DNA of 60,769 bases from Niveispirillum sp. (GCF_017996735.1 NZ_JAGOGJ010000029.1:1-60769); one strand, 5' to 3'; positions 8,684 to 17,854 are shown, counted from the stretch's first letter. The notes: generated by a model from the sequence alone, not told the origin. Program-made: numbers and translations.

Positions 8684-9895
8684 TCAGGCCAGCGCCACGC
8701 GCCGGAACGGCACGTCGAACCGGCGCAGCGTGGCACAGCGCCAGAACCATTCCGCCGGGCCATAGGCGTGGTGGCGCAACCACCAGTCGGCGAAGCGCAA
8801 CTGCACCGCCAGGAACAGCACGCCGACGCCCACCGACAGCGCGATACCCCAATGCTGATAGAAGCCCAGGCCATAGCCATGGAAGAAGGGCACAAAGATG
8901 ATGGAATGCATCAGATAGCAGGTCAGGCTCATGCGCCCGAAGGCGGTCAACCGCCGGGTAAAGGCCCAGCCCGTGATCCGGGGGTACAGCATGGCAAAGC
9001 CCGAGGCCCAGAGCAGCGTCTGCATCAGATTGGCCCAGGACCCCGTCAGCATCGTCACCTCGTACCGCGCCATGCCCTGCAGCGACAGTCCCTTCGCCCA
9101 GATCGACAGCGGGAACAGGATCACGAACCCGGCCAGGGCCAGAGCGAAGGTGCGTTTCCAGAGACGGCGATTATCGGGCGTATCCAGATAAAGCTGCCGC
9201 CGCCCGGCCATCATGCCCAGCACCAGCAGCCCGGCCATCTGCTGCCAGCGGCCGGATTCCACAAAGAACCAGAAACGTGCCGTCTGGCCCGTCGTCAGGT
9301 TGTGGGTGAAGACGGCCGCCCAACTATCCTGTGTGAACAGGTCGAAGATGCGACCGTAAAGGCGCCAGTGGAACGGGTTGGTCGGCGTGGTCTCCGGCGT
9401 GATCAGCAGGCTGGCCGCCGACCAGACCGACGGCAATTGCGCCAGCAGCAGCACCACCAGCGGCACCAGCCAGCGGTCGGGGACACGGTAGAGCAGGACC
9501 AGCGGCGCGCCCAGCACGGCCAGCACCAGCAGGATATCGCCGATATAGAGCAGCGCATGGACATAGCCCATGGCCCCCAGGATGGCGAGCCGCCAGAGGA
9601 AACGCAGGCGGGCGGCGGCATCGCCTTCCTTGCGCGCCCAGCTTTGCAGGATCAGGGTGAAGCTGATCCCGAACATCATGGCGAAGATCGCATAGGCCTT
9701 GCCCGCGAACAGACCGAAGGTCAGTTCGTGTACCGCGCTGTTCAGGCTGTCCAGCCAGGCGGGCGCGCCCGTCGGGTAACGCAGCAGTTCGAAATGTTCA
9801 TCCATATGGACCAGGAACAGCCCGATCAAAGCCGTTCCACGCAGCGCATCGACCATGCCGATACGGCCGCCATCCGGTGACGCAACCTTGCCCAT
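8684..9895 (-). CDS. DUF418 (YeiB-like) membrane protein
   Basis: A 403-residue polytopic inner-membrane protein. It opens with the family's [20 protein letters not shown] helix and ends with the DUF418 region, where [12 protein letters not shown] and [18 protein letters not shown] are typical. About ten hydrophobic segments are present, distantly similar to acyltransferase-3 membrane folds. No substrate is established for the family. It is the first of four genes that separate lipA from lpdA, a pair usually adjacent in related genomes. Confidence 0.8.
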   Translation of the reverse strand: MGKVASPDGGRIGMVDALRGTALIGLFLVHMDEHFELLRYPTGAPAWLDSLNSAVHELTFGLFAGKAYAIFAMMFGISFTLILQSWARKEGDAAARLRFLWRLAILGAMGYVHALLYIGDILLVLAVLGAPLVLLYRVPDRWLVPLVVLLLAQLPSVWSAASLLITPETTPTNPFHWRLYGRIFDLFTQDSWAAVFTHNLTTGQTARFWFFVESGRWQQMAGLLVLGMMAGRRQLYLDTPDNRRLWKRTFALALAGFVILFPLSIWAKGLSLQGMARYEVTMLTGSWANLMQTLLWASGFAMLYPRITGWAFTRRLTAFGRMSLTCYLMHSIIFVPFFHGYGLGFYQHWGIALSVGVGVLFLAVQLRFADWWLRHHAYGPAEWFWRCATLRRFDVPFRRVALA

Positions 9896-10129
9896 TCTTC
9901 ACTCCCTGTCCCGTTGGCGGCCCGATTGACCGCGCCGGGTGATCCGGTCTTGACGCCGGTGGTGATTGGTCGGGCACCCCACTTCCGGGGCTGAAAGTCT
10001 CACAGCCGGGGTGGAAGGGGCAAGCACGATGGTCGCGACGGGGATGGCGCGTGACAAAGCGGCGACGGGCTGCTTTGCCCTGGCCGGCACCGCCGGATTG
10101 TATTACCCCTATGGGATCGGACACGGGAT

Positions 10130-10306
10130 ATGCAGATTATGCGCCTGAAGCAGCGGGTTCGGTTCCTTGCCCTGACAATGGTGCTGTGCCCATTGCCCGG
10201 CTGCGCCATCATCGACGTAACGACAACGGTGGTGGGGACCGCTGCTGATGTCGCGACAACGGCGGTATCGACCACGGTGGATGTGGTGACGGCCCCCCTG
10301 CCCTAA
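10130..10306 (+). CDS. Small lipoprotein, Thr/Val-rich (58 aa)
   Basis: A 58-codon frame with a Lys/Arg-rich start, a hydrophobic segment (RFLALTMVLCPLPGC) ending in an LPGC-type lipobox with Cys25, and a 33-residue mature part dominated by alternating Thr, Val, Ala and Asp (DVTTTVVGTAADVATTAVS). This is the style of the tiny proteobacterial lipoproteins with repeated DV-TTAV segments. It ends 4 bases into the convergent EEP gene. Signal peptide and lipobox argue that it is real despite its size. Function unknown; an envelope anchor or amphipathic coat are possibilities. Confidence 0.65.
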   Translation: MQIMRLKQRVRFLALTMVLCPLPGCAIIDVTTTVVGTAADVATTAVSTTVDVVTAPLP

Positions 10307-11253
10307 CCACCGGACAGGGTGAAGGTGGTCAGGATCGGCCGGTGATCGGACCCGATATCGCCCAGCACCTGCGCATCCTCCGCACCGGCATCACCCAGCA
10401 CGTGATCAATGGGGATACCGATGAACAGCGCCGATGAGGGCCAGGTGGGGCCGGTTGTCGACAGGCGGGCCAGACTGCCGCCGGCCATGATCCGCCGAAT
10501 CAAGGGCGACCATGGGGCGGCGTTGAAGTCACCGGACAGGATCAGCGGACCCGGTAATTCCCGCAACCGCGCCACCAGCCAATCCGCCTGTGCGTCCTGT
10601 ATCGCCTGATCGAAGGGTTGGCCCAGATGCGCGGTCACCAGGGTGAAGGCCCCGCCGGGCCGGTGGACACGCGCGGCCAGATAGCTGGGATTGTCCGGCC
10701 GGTCGTGCCAGGGGCTGGTCACCACCCCCAGCCGTTCCAGTGGCCAGCGCGACAGGATGTTGTTGCCGCAATCGGCCTCCCCGCAGGTGAGGCGATAGGC
10801 AAACCGGTCGGCCAGGGCATCGGCCCAGGCATAGCCCTGGAAGTGATAGCGTTCCAGCACTACCACCAGATCCGCCTTCTGCTCCCGCGCCAGGGCCACG
10901 AAGGCATCCATGGACGGGTTATGCTGCCAGACATTGGCGTGCAGCAACGTCACCGGTTCACCGGGCACTGTCGAGCGCGGCAGCAGGGTGGGAGTTACCA
11001 GATACGCATTGATCAGGCAGGCAACCAGAACGGCCAGCACAGCGACCCGATGCCGGAGCCAAACCGCCCCCAGAAACAGGGGCAATGCCGCCCACAGCAA
11101 GCCGATGCGCAGATGGTCCGGGACACTCCAGCCGCCGGGCATCCAGCGCAATATGCTAGACAGCAGCAGGACCAGGACACCCAGATACAGCAGCGCCGTC
11201 AGGAAGGGGGATGAGGGCGAGGTCCCCTTCAGATCAACAGACCTTGTGATCAA
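10303..11253 (-). CDS. Membrane-anchored endonuclease/exonuclease/phosphatase (EEP) family protein
   Basis: 316 residues. The first 90 or so contain three hydrophobic segments (ALLYLGVLVLLLSSIL, LRIGLLWAALPLFLGAVW, VAVLAVLVACLINAYL), followed by an EEP catalytic domain. The metal/active-site motifs are LLHANVWQHN, VVLERYHF, LILSGDFNAAPWSP and a final IGSDHRPI. Bacterial relatives of this layout are annotated as EEP hydrolases of unknown substrate; nuclease, phosphodiesterase or phosphoinositide-type activity are all possible. The ATG overlaps the stop of the upstream SUFU-like gene (ATGA), so the two are coupled. Confidence 0.85.
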   Translation of the reverse strand: MITRSVDLKGTSPSSPFLTALLYLGVLVLLLSSILRWMPGGWSVPDHLRIGLLWAALPLFLGAVWLRHRVAVLAVLVACLINAYLVTPTLLPRSTVPGEPVTLLHANVWQHNPSMDAFVALAREQKADLVVVLERYHFQGYAWADALADRFAYRLTCGEADCGNNILSRWPLERLGVVTSPWHDRPDNPSYLAARVHRPGGAFTLVTAHLGQPFDQAIQDAQADWLVARLRELPGPLILSGDFNAAPWSPLIRRIMAGGSLARLSTTGPTWPSSALFIGIPIDHVLGDAGAEDAQVLGDIGSDHRPILTTFTLSGG

Positions 11254-11822
11254 AAGACGATATCCCGATCTTCAGCCTCGAAAACATCCATGAGGGCATC
11301 GTGACCTTGCTCGCGTCGCAGTTGGTGGTCTTTCTCGCTGATCGGCATGGCAAAAAGGAAGCGGGTGGGCTTGCCTTCGATCACCATCTGGTCCGGAACA
11401 TCCCCGCAAATGGGTGAACTGGCCGTTCTGAGCAAGATGACAGCGAACGGGACCGGCATGTCCCGCACCGATCCGGCCGGGGTGACCACCACCTCCCCCA
11501 GCCCCAGATCGATGTTATTTTCCCGCTCGTAATCTTCCAGATTGGCCAGTATCAGCGCCACCTCCTTCGGCGACCCTTCCGTAAGCGCCAGAAAAACACT
11601 GCTGCCATAGGTCGGTATATTGAACACGACATACCCGTTCATGTCCGCGATCCTTGAATATCCGCAGACATATTTGCCGGAAAAATCCCCGGACAGGGAA
11701 AAATCCAACCAATCCACATCCCCGGGAATGGGAAGTTTTTCAAACAGGCTCACCAATATTTGGGCTTGGTATCGGGATAACTTCACGATATCGACACTCC
11801 CTTTGATGAATGAGAGCAACAC
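11250..11822 (-). CDS. Suppressor-of-fused (SUFU)-like domain protein
   Basis: 190 residues, visibly lower in GC than its neighbours. The C-terminal part RFLFAMPISEKDHQLRREQG followed by HDALMDVFEAEDRDIVF resembles bacterial SUFU-domain proteins (pattern LLAIPIS...E...G.EALEDLFE...IDI). The middle segment (PSKEVALILANL-like helix, then GLGEVVVTP) also fits that fold. Bacterial SUFU proteins often accompany contact-dependent toxins or immunity genes, but no toxin gene is seen here. It is translationally coupled to the downstream EEP gene. Recognition rests on pattern memory only; the alternative is an unassigned immunity-like protein. Confidence 0.55.
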   Translation of the reverse strand: MLLSFIKGSVDIVKLSRYQAQILVSLFEKLPIPGDVDWLDFSLSGDFSGKYVCGYSRIADMNGYVVFNIPTYGSSVFLALTEGSPKEVALILANLEDYERENNIDLGLGEVVVTPAGSVRDMPVPFAVILLRTASSPICGDVPDQMVIEGKPTRFLFAMPISEKDHQLRREQGHDALMDVFEAEDRDIVF

Positions 11823-11840
11823 CCTTTACGAAGATGCATA

Positions 11841-11870
11841 AACAAAAGGGGCGGCCACAAGGGCCGCCCC
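11841..11870 (-). terminator. Intrinsic terminator after lpdA
   Basis: On the minus strand a perfect 9-bp stem, GGGGCGGCC with GGCCGCCCC, and a 5-base loop are followed by TTTTGTTT. It lies 26 bases beyond the lpdA stop codon and separates lpdA from the SUFU-like gene on the same strand. Confidence 0.85.
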
Positions 11871-11895
11871 ACTTGCATTGCATCGTCCCTGACGA

Positions 11896-13296
11896 TCAAT
11901 AGTGAACCGCGCGACCGTAAGCCGCCAGCACCGATTCATGCATCATTTCCGACAGGGTCGGGTGGGGGAAGACGGTGTGCATGAACTCCGCCTCGGTCAG
12001 TTCCGCCGTCTTGCCGATGGTATAACCCTGGATCAGTTCGGTCACTTCCGCGCCGATCATGTGGGCGCCCAGCAACTCGCCGGTCTTGGCGTCGAAGATG
12101 GTCTTGACCAGACCTTCCGGTTCACCCAGCGCGATGGCCTTGCCATTGCCGATGAAGGGGAAACGGCCGACCTTGATGTCATAGCCGGCGGCCTTGGCCT
12201 TGGCCTCCGTCAGGCCGACGCTGGCCACCTGCGGGAAGGAATAGGTGCAGCCGGGAATGTTGGTCTTGTCCATGGTATGGACATGCGGCAGGCCTGCGAT
12301 CTTCTCCACGCAGATAATGCCTTCATGGCTGGCCTTGTGCGCCAGCCAGGGGGCGCCCGCCACGTCACCGATGGCATAGACGCCCGGCTCGTCCGTGCGG
12401 CCATAGCCGTCATTGACGATATGGCCCCGGTCCAGCTTGACCTTGGTGTTTTCCAGGCCCAACCCTTCGGTATTGGCGACGATGCCGACGGCGGAGATGA
12501 TGCGGTCGACGGTGACCGTCTCAACCTTGCCGGCCACATCGATATGCGCGGTGACGCTGTCCGCATGGCGGTCCAGCTTCACGACCTTGGCGCCGGTCTT
12601 GATCTTGATGCCCTGCTTGGTGAATGCCTTGGCGGCGAAGGCGCTGATTTCCTCGTCTTCCACCGGCAGGATGCGGTCCACCACCTCAACCAGGGTCACA
12701 TCAACGCCCATGGCCTTGTAGAAGCAGGCAAATTCCACACCGATGGCGCCGGTACCGATGACCAGCATGCTTTTCGGCGTGGCGGTCGGCACCATGGCTT
12801 CCTTGTAGGTCCAGACCAGCTTGCCATCCGGCTCCAGGCCCGGCAGCACGCGGGCGCGGGCCCCGGTGGCGATGATGATGTGCTTGGCGGCGGCGTCCGT
12901 CACCTTGCCATCCTTGGCCGTGATGGCGACCTTGCCGCCGCCCAGCAGCTTGGCCGAACCGTCCAGGACGGTGACCTTGTTCTTCTTCAACAGGCCCTTG
13001 ACGCCCGCCGACAACTGGTTGGCCACCCCGCGCGAGCGCTTGACGATGGCTTCCACATCCAGCGTCACCTTGCCCTCGACCTTGATGCCATAGGCCTGGG
13101 AATGCTGGATGTAATGGGCGATTTCGGCGGAGCGCAGCAGCGCCTTGGTCGGGATGCAGCCCCAGTTCAGGCAGATGCCGCCCAGATGCTCACGCTCCAC
13201 AACCGCGGTCTTCATGCCCAACTGGGCGGCGCGGATGGCGGCGACATAGCCGCCGGGGCCGGCACCGATGACGATGAGGTCGAAATTCTCGGCCAT
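11896..13296 (-). CDS. lpdA: Dihydrolipoyl dehydrogenase (E3)
   Basis: A 466-residue flavoprotein disulfide reductase that reoxidises dihydrolipoyl groups of the PDH complex with NAD. The FAD motif GAGPGGYVAAIRAAQLG is at the N-terminus. The redox-active GGICLNWGCIPTK, the NAD-binding VIGTGAIGVEFACF and the C-terminal His-Glu interface HAHPTLSE-type segment (here HTVFPHPTLSEMMHE) are all intact. It lies downstream of pdhC with a 255-base gap containing a large palindromic repeat pair, so it may not share the pdhABC transcript fully. Confidence 0.96.
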   Translation of the reverse strand: MAENFDLIVIGAGPGGYVAAIRAAQLGMKTAVVEREHLGGICLNWGCIPTKALLRSAEIAHYIQHSQAYGIKVEGKVTLDVEAIVKRSRGVANQLSAGVKGLLKKNKVTVLDGSAKLLGGGKVAITAKDGKVTDAAAKHIIIATGARARVLPGLEPDGKLVWTYKEAMVPTATPKSMLVIGTGAIGVEFACFYKAMGVDVTLVEVVDRILPVEDEEISAFAAKAFTKQGIKIKTGAKVVKLDRHADSVTAHIDVAGKVETVTVDRIISAVGIVANTEGLGLENTKVKLDRGHIVNDGYGRTDEPGVYAIGDVAGAPWLAHKASHEGIICVEKIAGLPHVHTMDKTNIPGCTYSFPQVASVGLTEAKAKAAGYDIKVGRFPFIGNGKAIALGEPEGLVKTIFDAKTGELLGAHMIGAEVTELIQGYTIGKTAELTEAEFMHTVFPHPTLSEMMHESVLAAYGRAVHY

Positions 13297-13373
13297 GATC
13301 TTGGTCCTTCATGTCAGGGGCGCTGAGGTCGGCAACAGGAGGCCTCAAGCCTCAACCTTTACCCACCCCTCCT

Positions 13374-13498
13374 CCGTCATCCCGGCGACAAGCCGGGACC
13401 CAGGGGCCACAAGCCCAACGTTTCAGCAGCTTTGGATCGGAAAAACCCTACCGTGGTGCCTTTGGCCCCTGGGTCCCGGCTTGTCGCCGGGATGGCGG
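13374..13498. repeat. Palindromic repeat pair (REP/BIME-like), 38-bp arms
   Basis: The left arm at 13374-13411 and right arm at 13461-13498 are inverted copies matching at 36 of 38 positions, separated by 49 bases. Each arm also has its own small hairpin, CCCGGC-GACAA-GCCGGG. The core resembles the GTCATCCCGGC...GCCGGGA intergenic repeats common in alphaproteobacteria. It fills most of the gap between pdhC and lpdA. Possible roles are mRNA stabilisation or attenuation between the two genes, or a mobilised REP-type element; neither is demonstrated. Confidence 0.85.
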
Positions 13499-13551
13499 TA
13501 GAGAGGATGAGAGGGGTTCGAATCCCACCGGAATCCGAACCCCAATCCACA

Positions 13552-14880
13552 TCACAGCATCAAGGTGATCGGGTCTTCGATCAGGCCCTTCAGCAGCTTC
13601 AGGAACTCCGCACCCACGGCACCATCGACCGAACGGTGGTCGACGGTGAGCGTCAGGGACATGACGGTGGCGATGGCCAGCGCGTCGCCCTTGACCACGG
13701 GGCGCTTCTCACCCGCACCGACCGACAGGATGCAGCTCTGCGGCGGGTTGATGATGGAGGTGAAGCTCTTGATGCCGAACATGCCCAGGTTGGACACGGA
13801 GAAGGTGCCGCCCTGGAATTCTTCCGGCTTCAGCTTGCCATCCTTGGCCTTCTTCGCCAGTTCCTTGACCTCGGCGGAGATGGTGGCCAGGCCCTTGCGG
13901 TCGGCATTCTTCACGATGGGGGTGATCAGACCACCATCGGTGGAAACGGCGACGGAGACGTCGACATTCTCATACTGAAGAATGCCATCCTCGTGCCAGG
14001 AGACATTGGCCGCCGGGTACTTGGCCAGCGCCACGGCCACCGCCTTCACCACGAAATCGTTGACGGAGATCTTCTCTCCCGACTTCTGGTTCAGTTCGGC
14101 GCGCAGCTTCAGCAGGTTGTCGATCTCGCAATCAACAGCCAGGCCAAAGTGCGGGATGGTCTGCCAGGCCTCGGTCAGGCGCTTGGCGATGGTCTTGCGC
14201 ATGCCGCTGTTGGGCAGGACCTTGTACTTCATGCCCAGCTTGTCGGCCAAAGCCTTGGCATCGACACCCTTCGGCGCGGCAGCCGCAGCAGCCGGCGCCG
14301 GGGCAGCAGCCGGGGCGGCCGCGACCGGAGCGGCGGCCGCAGCGGCCGGGGCAGCGGCAGCCTTGGGCGCCCCACCCTTCAATGCTGCTTCCACATCGGA
14401 CTTCACCACACGGCCATGCGGGCCAGTGCCGGCCACGCCGGACAGGTCCAGACCACTTTGCGCCGCCATGCGGCGGGCCAGCGGGCTGGCGAACACGCGG
14501 TCACCATGGGCAGCGGCAGCCGGCGCTGCCGCCGGGGCCGGGGCCGCAGCGGCCGCCGGAGCGGCAGCAGCAGCCGGAGCGGCGGCGGCGGGCGCCGGAG
14601 CGGCTTTGGGGGCAGCGGACAGGGCGGATGCATCCTCCCCATCCTCCAGGATGACGGCGATGCGGGTATTCACCGCCACGCCCTCAGTCCCTTCGGCCAC
14701 CAGGATCTTGCCCAGCGTGCCCTCGTCCACGGCTTCCACTTCCATGGTGGCCTTGTCGGTCTCGATCTCGGCGATGACGTCGCCGGACTTGACCTTGTCG
14801 CCTTCCTTCTTCACCCAGCGCGCCAGCTTGCCTTCCGTCATGGTCGGCGACAGGGCGGGCATCAGGATATCAACGGGCAT
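13552..14880 (-). CDS. pdhC: Pyruvate dehydrogenase E2, dihydrolipoamide acetyltransferase
   Basis: 442 residues. The N-terminal lipoyl domain carries [16 protein letters not shown], with the lipoylated Lys in DKA at about residue 43. An Ala/Pro-rich linker follows, then the E1/E3-binding domain (FASPLARRMAAQSGLDLSGVAGTGPHGR), a second Ala/Pro linker, and the catalytic domain ending in LTVDHRSVDGAVGAEFL (the HRxxDG active site). It transfers acetyl groups from E1-bound hydroxyethyl-ThDP to CoA. It lies 20 bases after pdhB in the pdhA-pdhB-pdhC operon. Confidence 0.97.
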   Translation of the reverse strand: MPVDILMPALSPTMTEGKLARWVKKEGDKVKSGDVIAEIETDKATMEVEAVDEGTLGKILVAEGTEGVAVNTRIAVILEDGEDASALSAAPKAAPAPAAAAPAAAAAPAAAAAPAPAAAPAAAAHGDRVFASPLARRMAAQSGLDLSGVAGTGPHGRVVKSDVEAALKGGAPKAAAAPAAAAAAPVAAAPAAAPAPAAAAAAPKGVDAKALADKLGMKYKVLPNSGMRKTIAKRLTEAWQTIPHFGLAVDCEIDNLLKLRAELNQKSGEKISVNDFVVKAVAVALAKYPAANVSWHEDGILQYENVDVSVAVSTDGGLITPIVKNADRKGLATISAEVKELAKKAKDGKLKPEEFQGGTFSVSNLGMFGIKSFTSIINPPQSCILSVGAGEKRPVVKGDALAIATVMSLTLTVDHRSVDGAVGAEFLKLLKGLIEDPITLML

Positions 14881-14900
14881 ATTACAAGCCTCCCTCTGCC

Positions 14901-16271
14901 TTATTTGCGGTAGGTGACGGACTTGACGGCAGCCACGACATCGTCGGGCTGCGGCAGGGCCAGCTTTTCCAGGTTGGCCGCATAGGGCAGCGGCACATCC
15001 TTGGCGCAGACGCGGACCACCGGCGCATCCAGATAATCGAAGGCGTGTTCCATCATCAGGGCCGCGATTTCGGAACCGATGCCGGCGAAGGGCCAGCTTT
15101 CCTCCACCGAGACCAGACGGTTGGTCTTCTTCACGCTCTCGACGATCGTGTCGATATCCAGCGGACGGATGGAGCGCAGGTTGATGACCTCCGCACTGAT
15201 CCCTTCGGCCGCCAGCTTCTCGGCAGCGGCCAGGGCATGGCCGACGCAGATGGAGTAGGCGACGATGGTCACGTCGGTGCCGGCCCGTTCGATCTTCGCC
15301 TTGCCGATGGGCAGGATGAAGTCGGGATCGGTCGGAACCTCGAAGCTGTGACCATAGAGAATCTCGTTCTCCAGGAACACGACCGGGTTCGGGTCACGGA
15401 TGGCGGCGCGCATCAGGCCCTTGGCATCAGCGGCGCTGTAGGGCGCCAGAACCTTCAGGCCCGGCACATGCGCGTACCAGGAAGCGTAGCACTGGCTGTG
15501 CTGCGCACCCACGCGGGCAGCGGCCCCGTTCGGGCCACGGAACACGATGGGGCAGCCCATCTGACCGCCGGACATGTACAGCGTCTTGGCGGCCGAATTG
15601 ATGATGTGGTCGATGGCCTGCATCGAGAAGTTCATGGTCATGAACTCCACGATGGGACGCAAGCCCCCGAAGGCCGCACCCACGGCAAGACCGGCAAAGC
15701 CGTGTTCGGTGATCGGCGTGTCGATGACGCGCTTGTCGCCGAATTCCTGCAAAAGACCCTGGGAGATCTTGTAGGCGCCCTGGTATTCGGCGACCTCCTC
15801 ACCCATCAGGAACACCGTCTCGTCGCGGCGCATTTCGGCGGCCATGCCCTCACGCAGGGCCTCGCGCACCGTCATGGTCTGCGTGGACTTGAACCACTTG
15901 TCCTCATCCGACGCGGCCGGAGCCGGGGCGGCCTTCGGAGCCGGGGCGGCAGCGGCGGCCGGCGCCTCGGCCGGCTTGGCGGCCACGGAGGCGGTCGGGG
16001 TCGGCGATGCGGCGGCGGGCGCCTCCGCTTCATCCTCGCCCTTGATGCTGGCGATGGGGGTGTTCACGGCGACATTCTCGGTGCCTTCGGGCACCAGAAT
16101 CTCGGTCAGCGTGCCCTCATCGACGGCTTCCACTTCCATGGTGGCCTTGTCGGTCTCAATCTCGGCCAGGACTTCACCGCTCTTCACGGTGTCGCCCACC
16201 TTCTTCAGCCACTTGGCCAGCTTGCCTTCCGTCATGGTCGGCGACAGGGCCGGCATCAGAACCTGTACCAT
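14901..16271 (-). CDS. pdhB: Pyruvate dehydrogenase E1 beta subunit with N-terminal lipoyl domain
   Basis: 456 residues, longer than the usual ~330-residue E1 beta because a complete lipoyl domain ([18 protein letters not shown], residues about 1-80) and an Ala/Pro linker precede the transketolase-like beta domain. The catalytic part starts around residue 130 with [19 protein letters not shown] and includes [19 protein letters not shown] and [18 protein letters not shown]. The lipoyl fusion is a known alphaproteobacterial trait. It pairs with PdhA to decarboxylate pyruvate. Confidence 0.96.
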   Translation of the reverse strand: MVQVLMPALSPTMTEGKLAKWLKKVGDTVKSGEVLAEIETDKATMEVEAVDEGTLTEILVPEGTENVAVNTPIASIKGEDEAEAPAAASPTPTASVAAKPAEAPAAAAAPAPKAAPAPAASDEDKWFKSTQTMTVREALREGMAAEMRRDETVFLMGEEVAEYQGAYKISQGLLQEFGDKRVIDTPITEHGFAGLAVGAAFGGLRPIVEFMTMNFSMQAIDHIINSAAKTLYMSGGQMGCPIVFRGPNGAAARVGAQHSQCYASWYAHVPGLKVLAPYSAADAKGLMRAAIRDPNPVVFLENEILYGHSFEVPTDPDFILPIGKAKIERAGTDVTIVAYSICVGHALAAAEKLAAEGISAEVINLRSIRPLDIDTIVESVKKTNRLVSVEESWPFAGIGSEIAALMMEHAFDYLDAPVVRVCAKDVPLPYAANLEKLALPQPDDVVAAVKSVTYRK

Positions 16272-16297
16272 CTCTCAAATCCTCCGCTGCGGCCTGA

Positions 16298-17314
16298 TCA
16301 GGCTTCGACCAGAACGTCCGTCCACAGTTCGGACGGATCGGGCTCGGGGCTGGTGTTGGCGAATTCGGCCGCGTCGGTGACGATGTCCTTCACCTCGCGG
16401 TCGATCACCTTCAAGGCTTCCTCGTCGGTGATGCCCTGGTCCAGCAGCAGCTTCTTCAGATTATCGATGGGGTCGCTTTCCGACCGCATCTTGTTGACCT
16501 CTTCCTTCGTCCGGTACTTGGCAGGGTCGGACATGGAGTGGCCGCGATAGCGGTAGGTCTTCATTTCCAGGATGACCGGGCCGTTGCCGGCGCGGATATG
16601 GGCCACAGCCTTGTCAGCCGCCGCCTTCACCTCCAGCACGTCCATGCCGTTGACCTGATAGCCCGGAATGCCGTAGGCGCTGCCGCGCTCGAACAGCTCA
16701 CCGGCAGACGCACGGGCCTGGGCGGTGCCCATGGCGTACTTGTTGTTCTCGATGACGAACAGGGTCGGCAGCTTCCACAGCGCCGCCATGTTGAACGTCT
16801 CGTAAACCTGGCCCTGATTGATGGCGCCGTCGCCCATGTAACAGGCGTTCAGGCCGCCATCGCCCAGATACTTGTGGGCAAAGCCCAGGCCGGCGCCGAT
16901 CGGCACCTGTGCGGCCACGATGCCATGGCCGCCATAGAAACGCTTCTCGCGGCTGAACATGTGCATCGAGCCGCCCTTGCCCTTGGAATACCCGCCGGCG
17001 CGGCCCGTCAGTTCGGCCATGACGCCACGGGATTCCATGCCGCAAGCCAGCATGTGGCCGTGATCGCGGTAGGAGGTGATGACGCTGTCCCCCTCACGCA
17101 TCGCGGCCTGGATACCGACAACGACGGCTTCCTGCCCGATATACAGGTGGCAGAAACCACCGATCAGGCCCATGCCGTACAATTGCCCCGCCTTCTCTTC
17201 GAAACGGCGGATCAACAGCATGTCGCGGTAGTAGCGGATAAGCTCGTCCTTGCTCGGCAAGGCCGGGGCCGCTTGGGCCGCTGAACGGGTGGTGCGGCGC
17301 TTGGTGACTGCCAC
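16298..17314 (-). CDS. pdhA: Pyruvate dehydrogenase E1 alpha subunit
   Basis: 338 residues from the GTG at 17312-17314, which has GGGAGGAG just upstream. The open frame extends further, to 17416, but the extension lacks family similarity. The ThDP-binding motif is GDGAINQGQVYETFNMAALWKLP..N (GDG...NN), and RYRGHSMSDPAKYR is the conserved phosphorylation-loop region of E1 alpha. It uses pyruvate and ThDP and passes hydroxyethyl groups to E2. It is the first gene of the pdhABC operon. Confidence 0.96.
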   Translation of the reverse strand: MAVTKRRTTRSAAQAAPALPSKDELIRYYRDMLLIRRFEEKAGQLYGMGLIGGFCHLYIGQEAVVVGIQAAMREGDSVITSYRDHGHMLACGMESRGVMAELTGRAGGYSKGKGGSMHMFSREKRFYGGHGIVAAQVPIGAGLGFAHKYLGDGGLNACYMGDGAINQGQVYETFNMAALWKLPTLFVIENNKYAMGTAQARASAGELFERGSAYGIPGYQVNGMDVLEVKAAADKAVAHIRAGNGPVILEMKTYRYRGHSMSDPAKYRTKEEVNKMRSESDPIDNLKKLLLDQGITDEEALKVIDREVKDIVTDAAEFANTSPEPDPSELWTDVLVEA

Positions 17315-17371
17315 GGGCTCCTCCCAGGGATGGGGGTTGCGGAATAGCGTGATCGCTGTGCGATGCGATAA

Positions 17372-17400
17372 GAGGTATCGCCACAATCCGCGAAGCGCAA
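17372..17400 (-). promoter_or_regulatory. Candidate pdhA promoter
   Basis: On the minus strand TTGCGC (17395-17400) and TACCTC (17372-17377) are 17 bases apart, about 58 bases before the pdhA GTG. The elements are only moderate matches to a sigma-70 promoter, but position and spacing are right. Confidence 0.35.
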
Positions 17401-17482
17401 GGAGTGTGCAGTGCAAAAGATTGTTTTATTTGAGAAAATCGGCGTTAACCTGTTTTAGGATAATCGCCTTGTTTTCAGCGAC

Positions 17483-17854
17483 TTACCGACCTTGGTCGCT
17501 ATTGCCCTGCGTGGACTGCGGGGCAGAGCGTCGCGGAAGGAGGATTACCAAATCGTCAGGGTGCGACTGGTTGAGAACGGCGCGCGCCCGCTCCTCCAGC
17601 AGGTCGGGATCGAGATTGTCGGGACGCAGCAGGCTGGCCCGGCGCTCCATCTCTTCCCGCTCGCCACGCACCTGGTCCAGGGTGGATTGTGCGCGCGCAA
17701 CCTCGCTTTGCAGGTGTGTCAGCGCGACAAGGCCCCGATCGCCATGCACCGTGTGATAGGCGAAGTAGGCCACGACGGACACGCCGATCACCGGCCCGAC
17801 AACCTGTCGGACGATGCGGCCAAGAGCAGAGCGAAGGGTGCGGATCATAGTCAT
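17483..17854 (-). CDS. FtsB/DivIC-family septum formation protein
   Basis: 123 residues: a short cytoplasmic N-terminus, one membrane helix (VVGPVIGVSVVAYFAYHTV), then a periplasmic coiled coil (LVALTHLQSEVARAQSTLDQVRG) and a conserved LLRPDNLDPDLLEERARAVL segment. This matches the FtsB/DivIC divisome component that bridges FtsL and FtsQ. In alphaproteobacteria the gene typically precedes pdhA on the same strand, as here. Confidence 0.85.
   Translation of the reverse strand: MTMIRTLRSALGRIVRQVVGPVIGVSVVAYFAYHTVHGDRGLVALTHLQSEVARAQSTLDQVRGEREEMERRASLLRPDNLDPDLLEERARAVLNQSHPDDLVILLPRRSAPQSTQGNSDQGR

Noticed and set aside
8581..8895. N-terminal extension of LipA and overlap with the DUF418 gene
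   Set aside because: The extension has no LipA similarity and runs through the DUF418 3' end; the ATG at 8580 gives a normal-length enzyme.
13513..13543. T-arm-like GGTTCGAATCCC that might mark a tRNA
   Set aside because: The flanking stem pairs poorly and there is no anticodon arm or acceptor stem upstream; the region is better explained as a short palindrome beside the repeat pair.
14281..14610. Long plus-strand frames and Ala/Gly-rich repeats over pdhC
   Set aside because: They are shadows of the Ala/Pro-rich linkers of the E2 protein, which produce open frames on both strands in GC-rich DNA.
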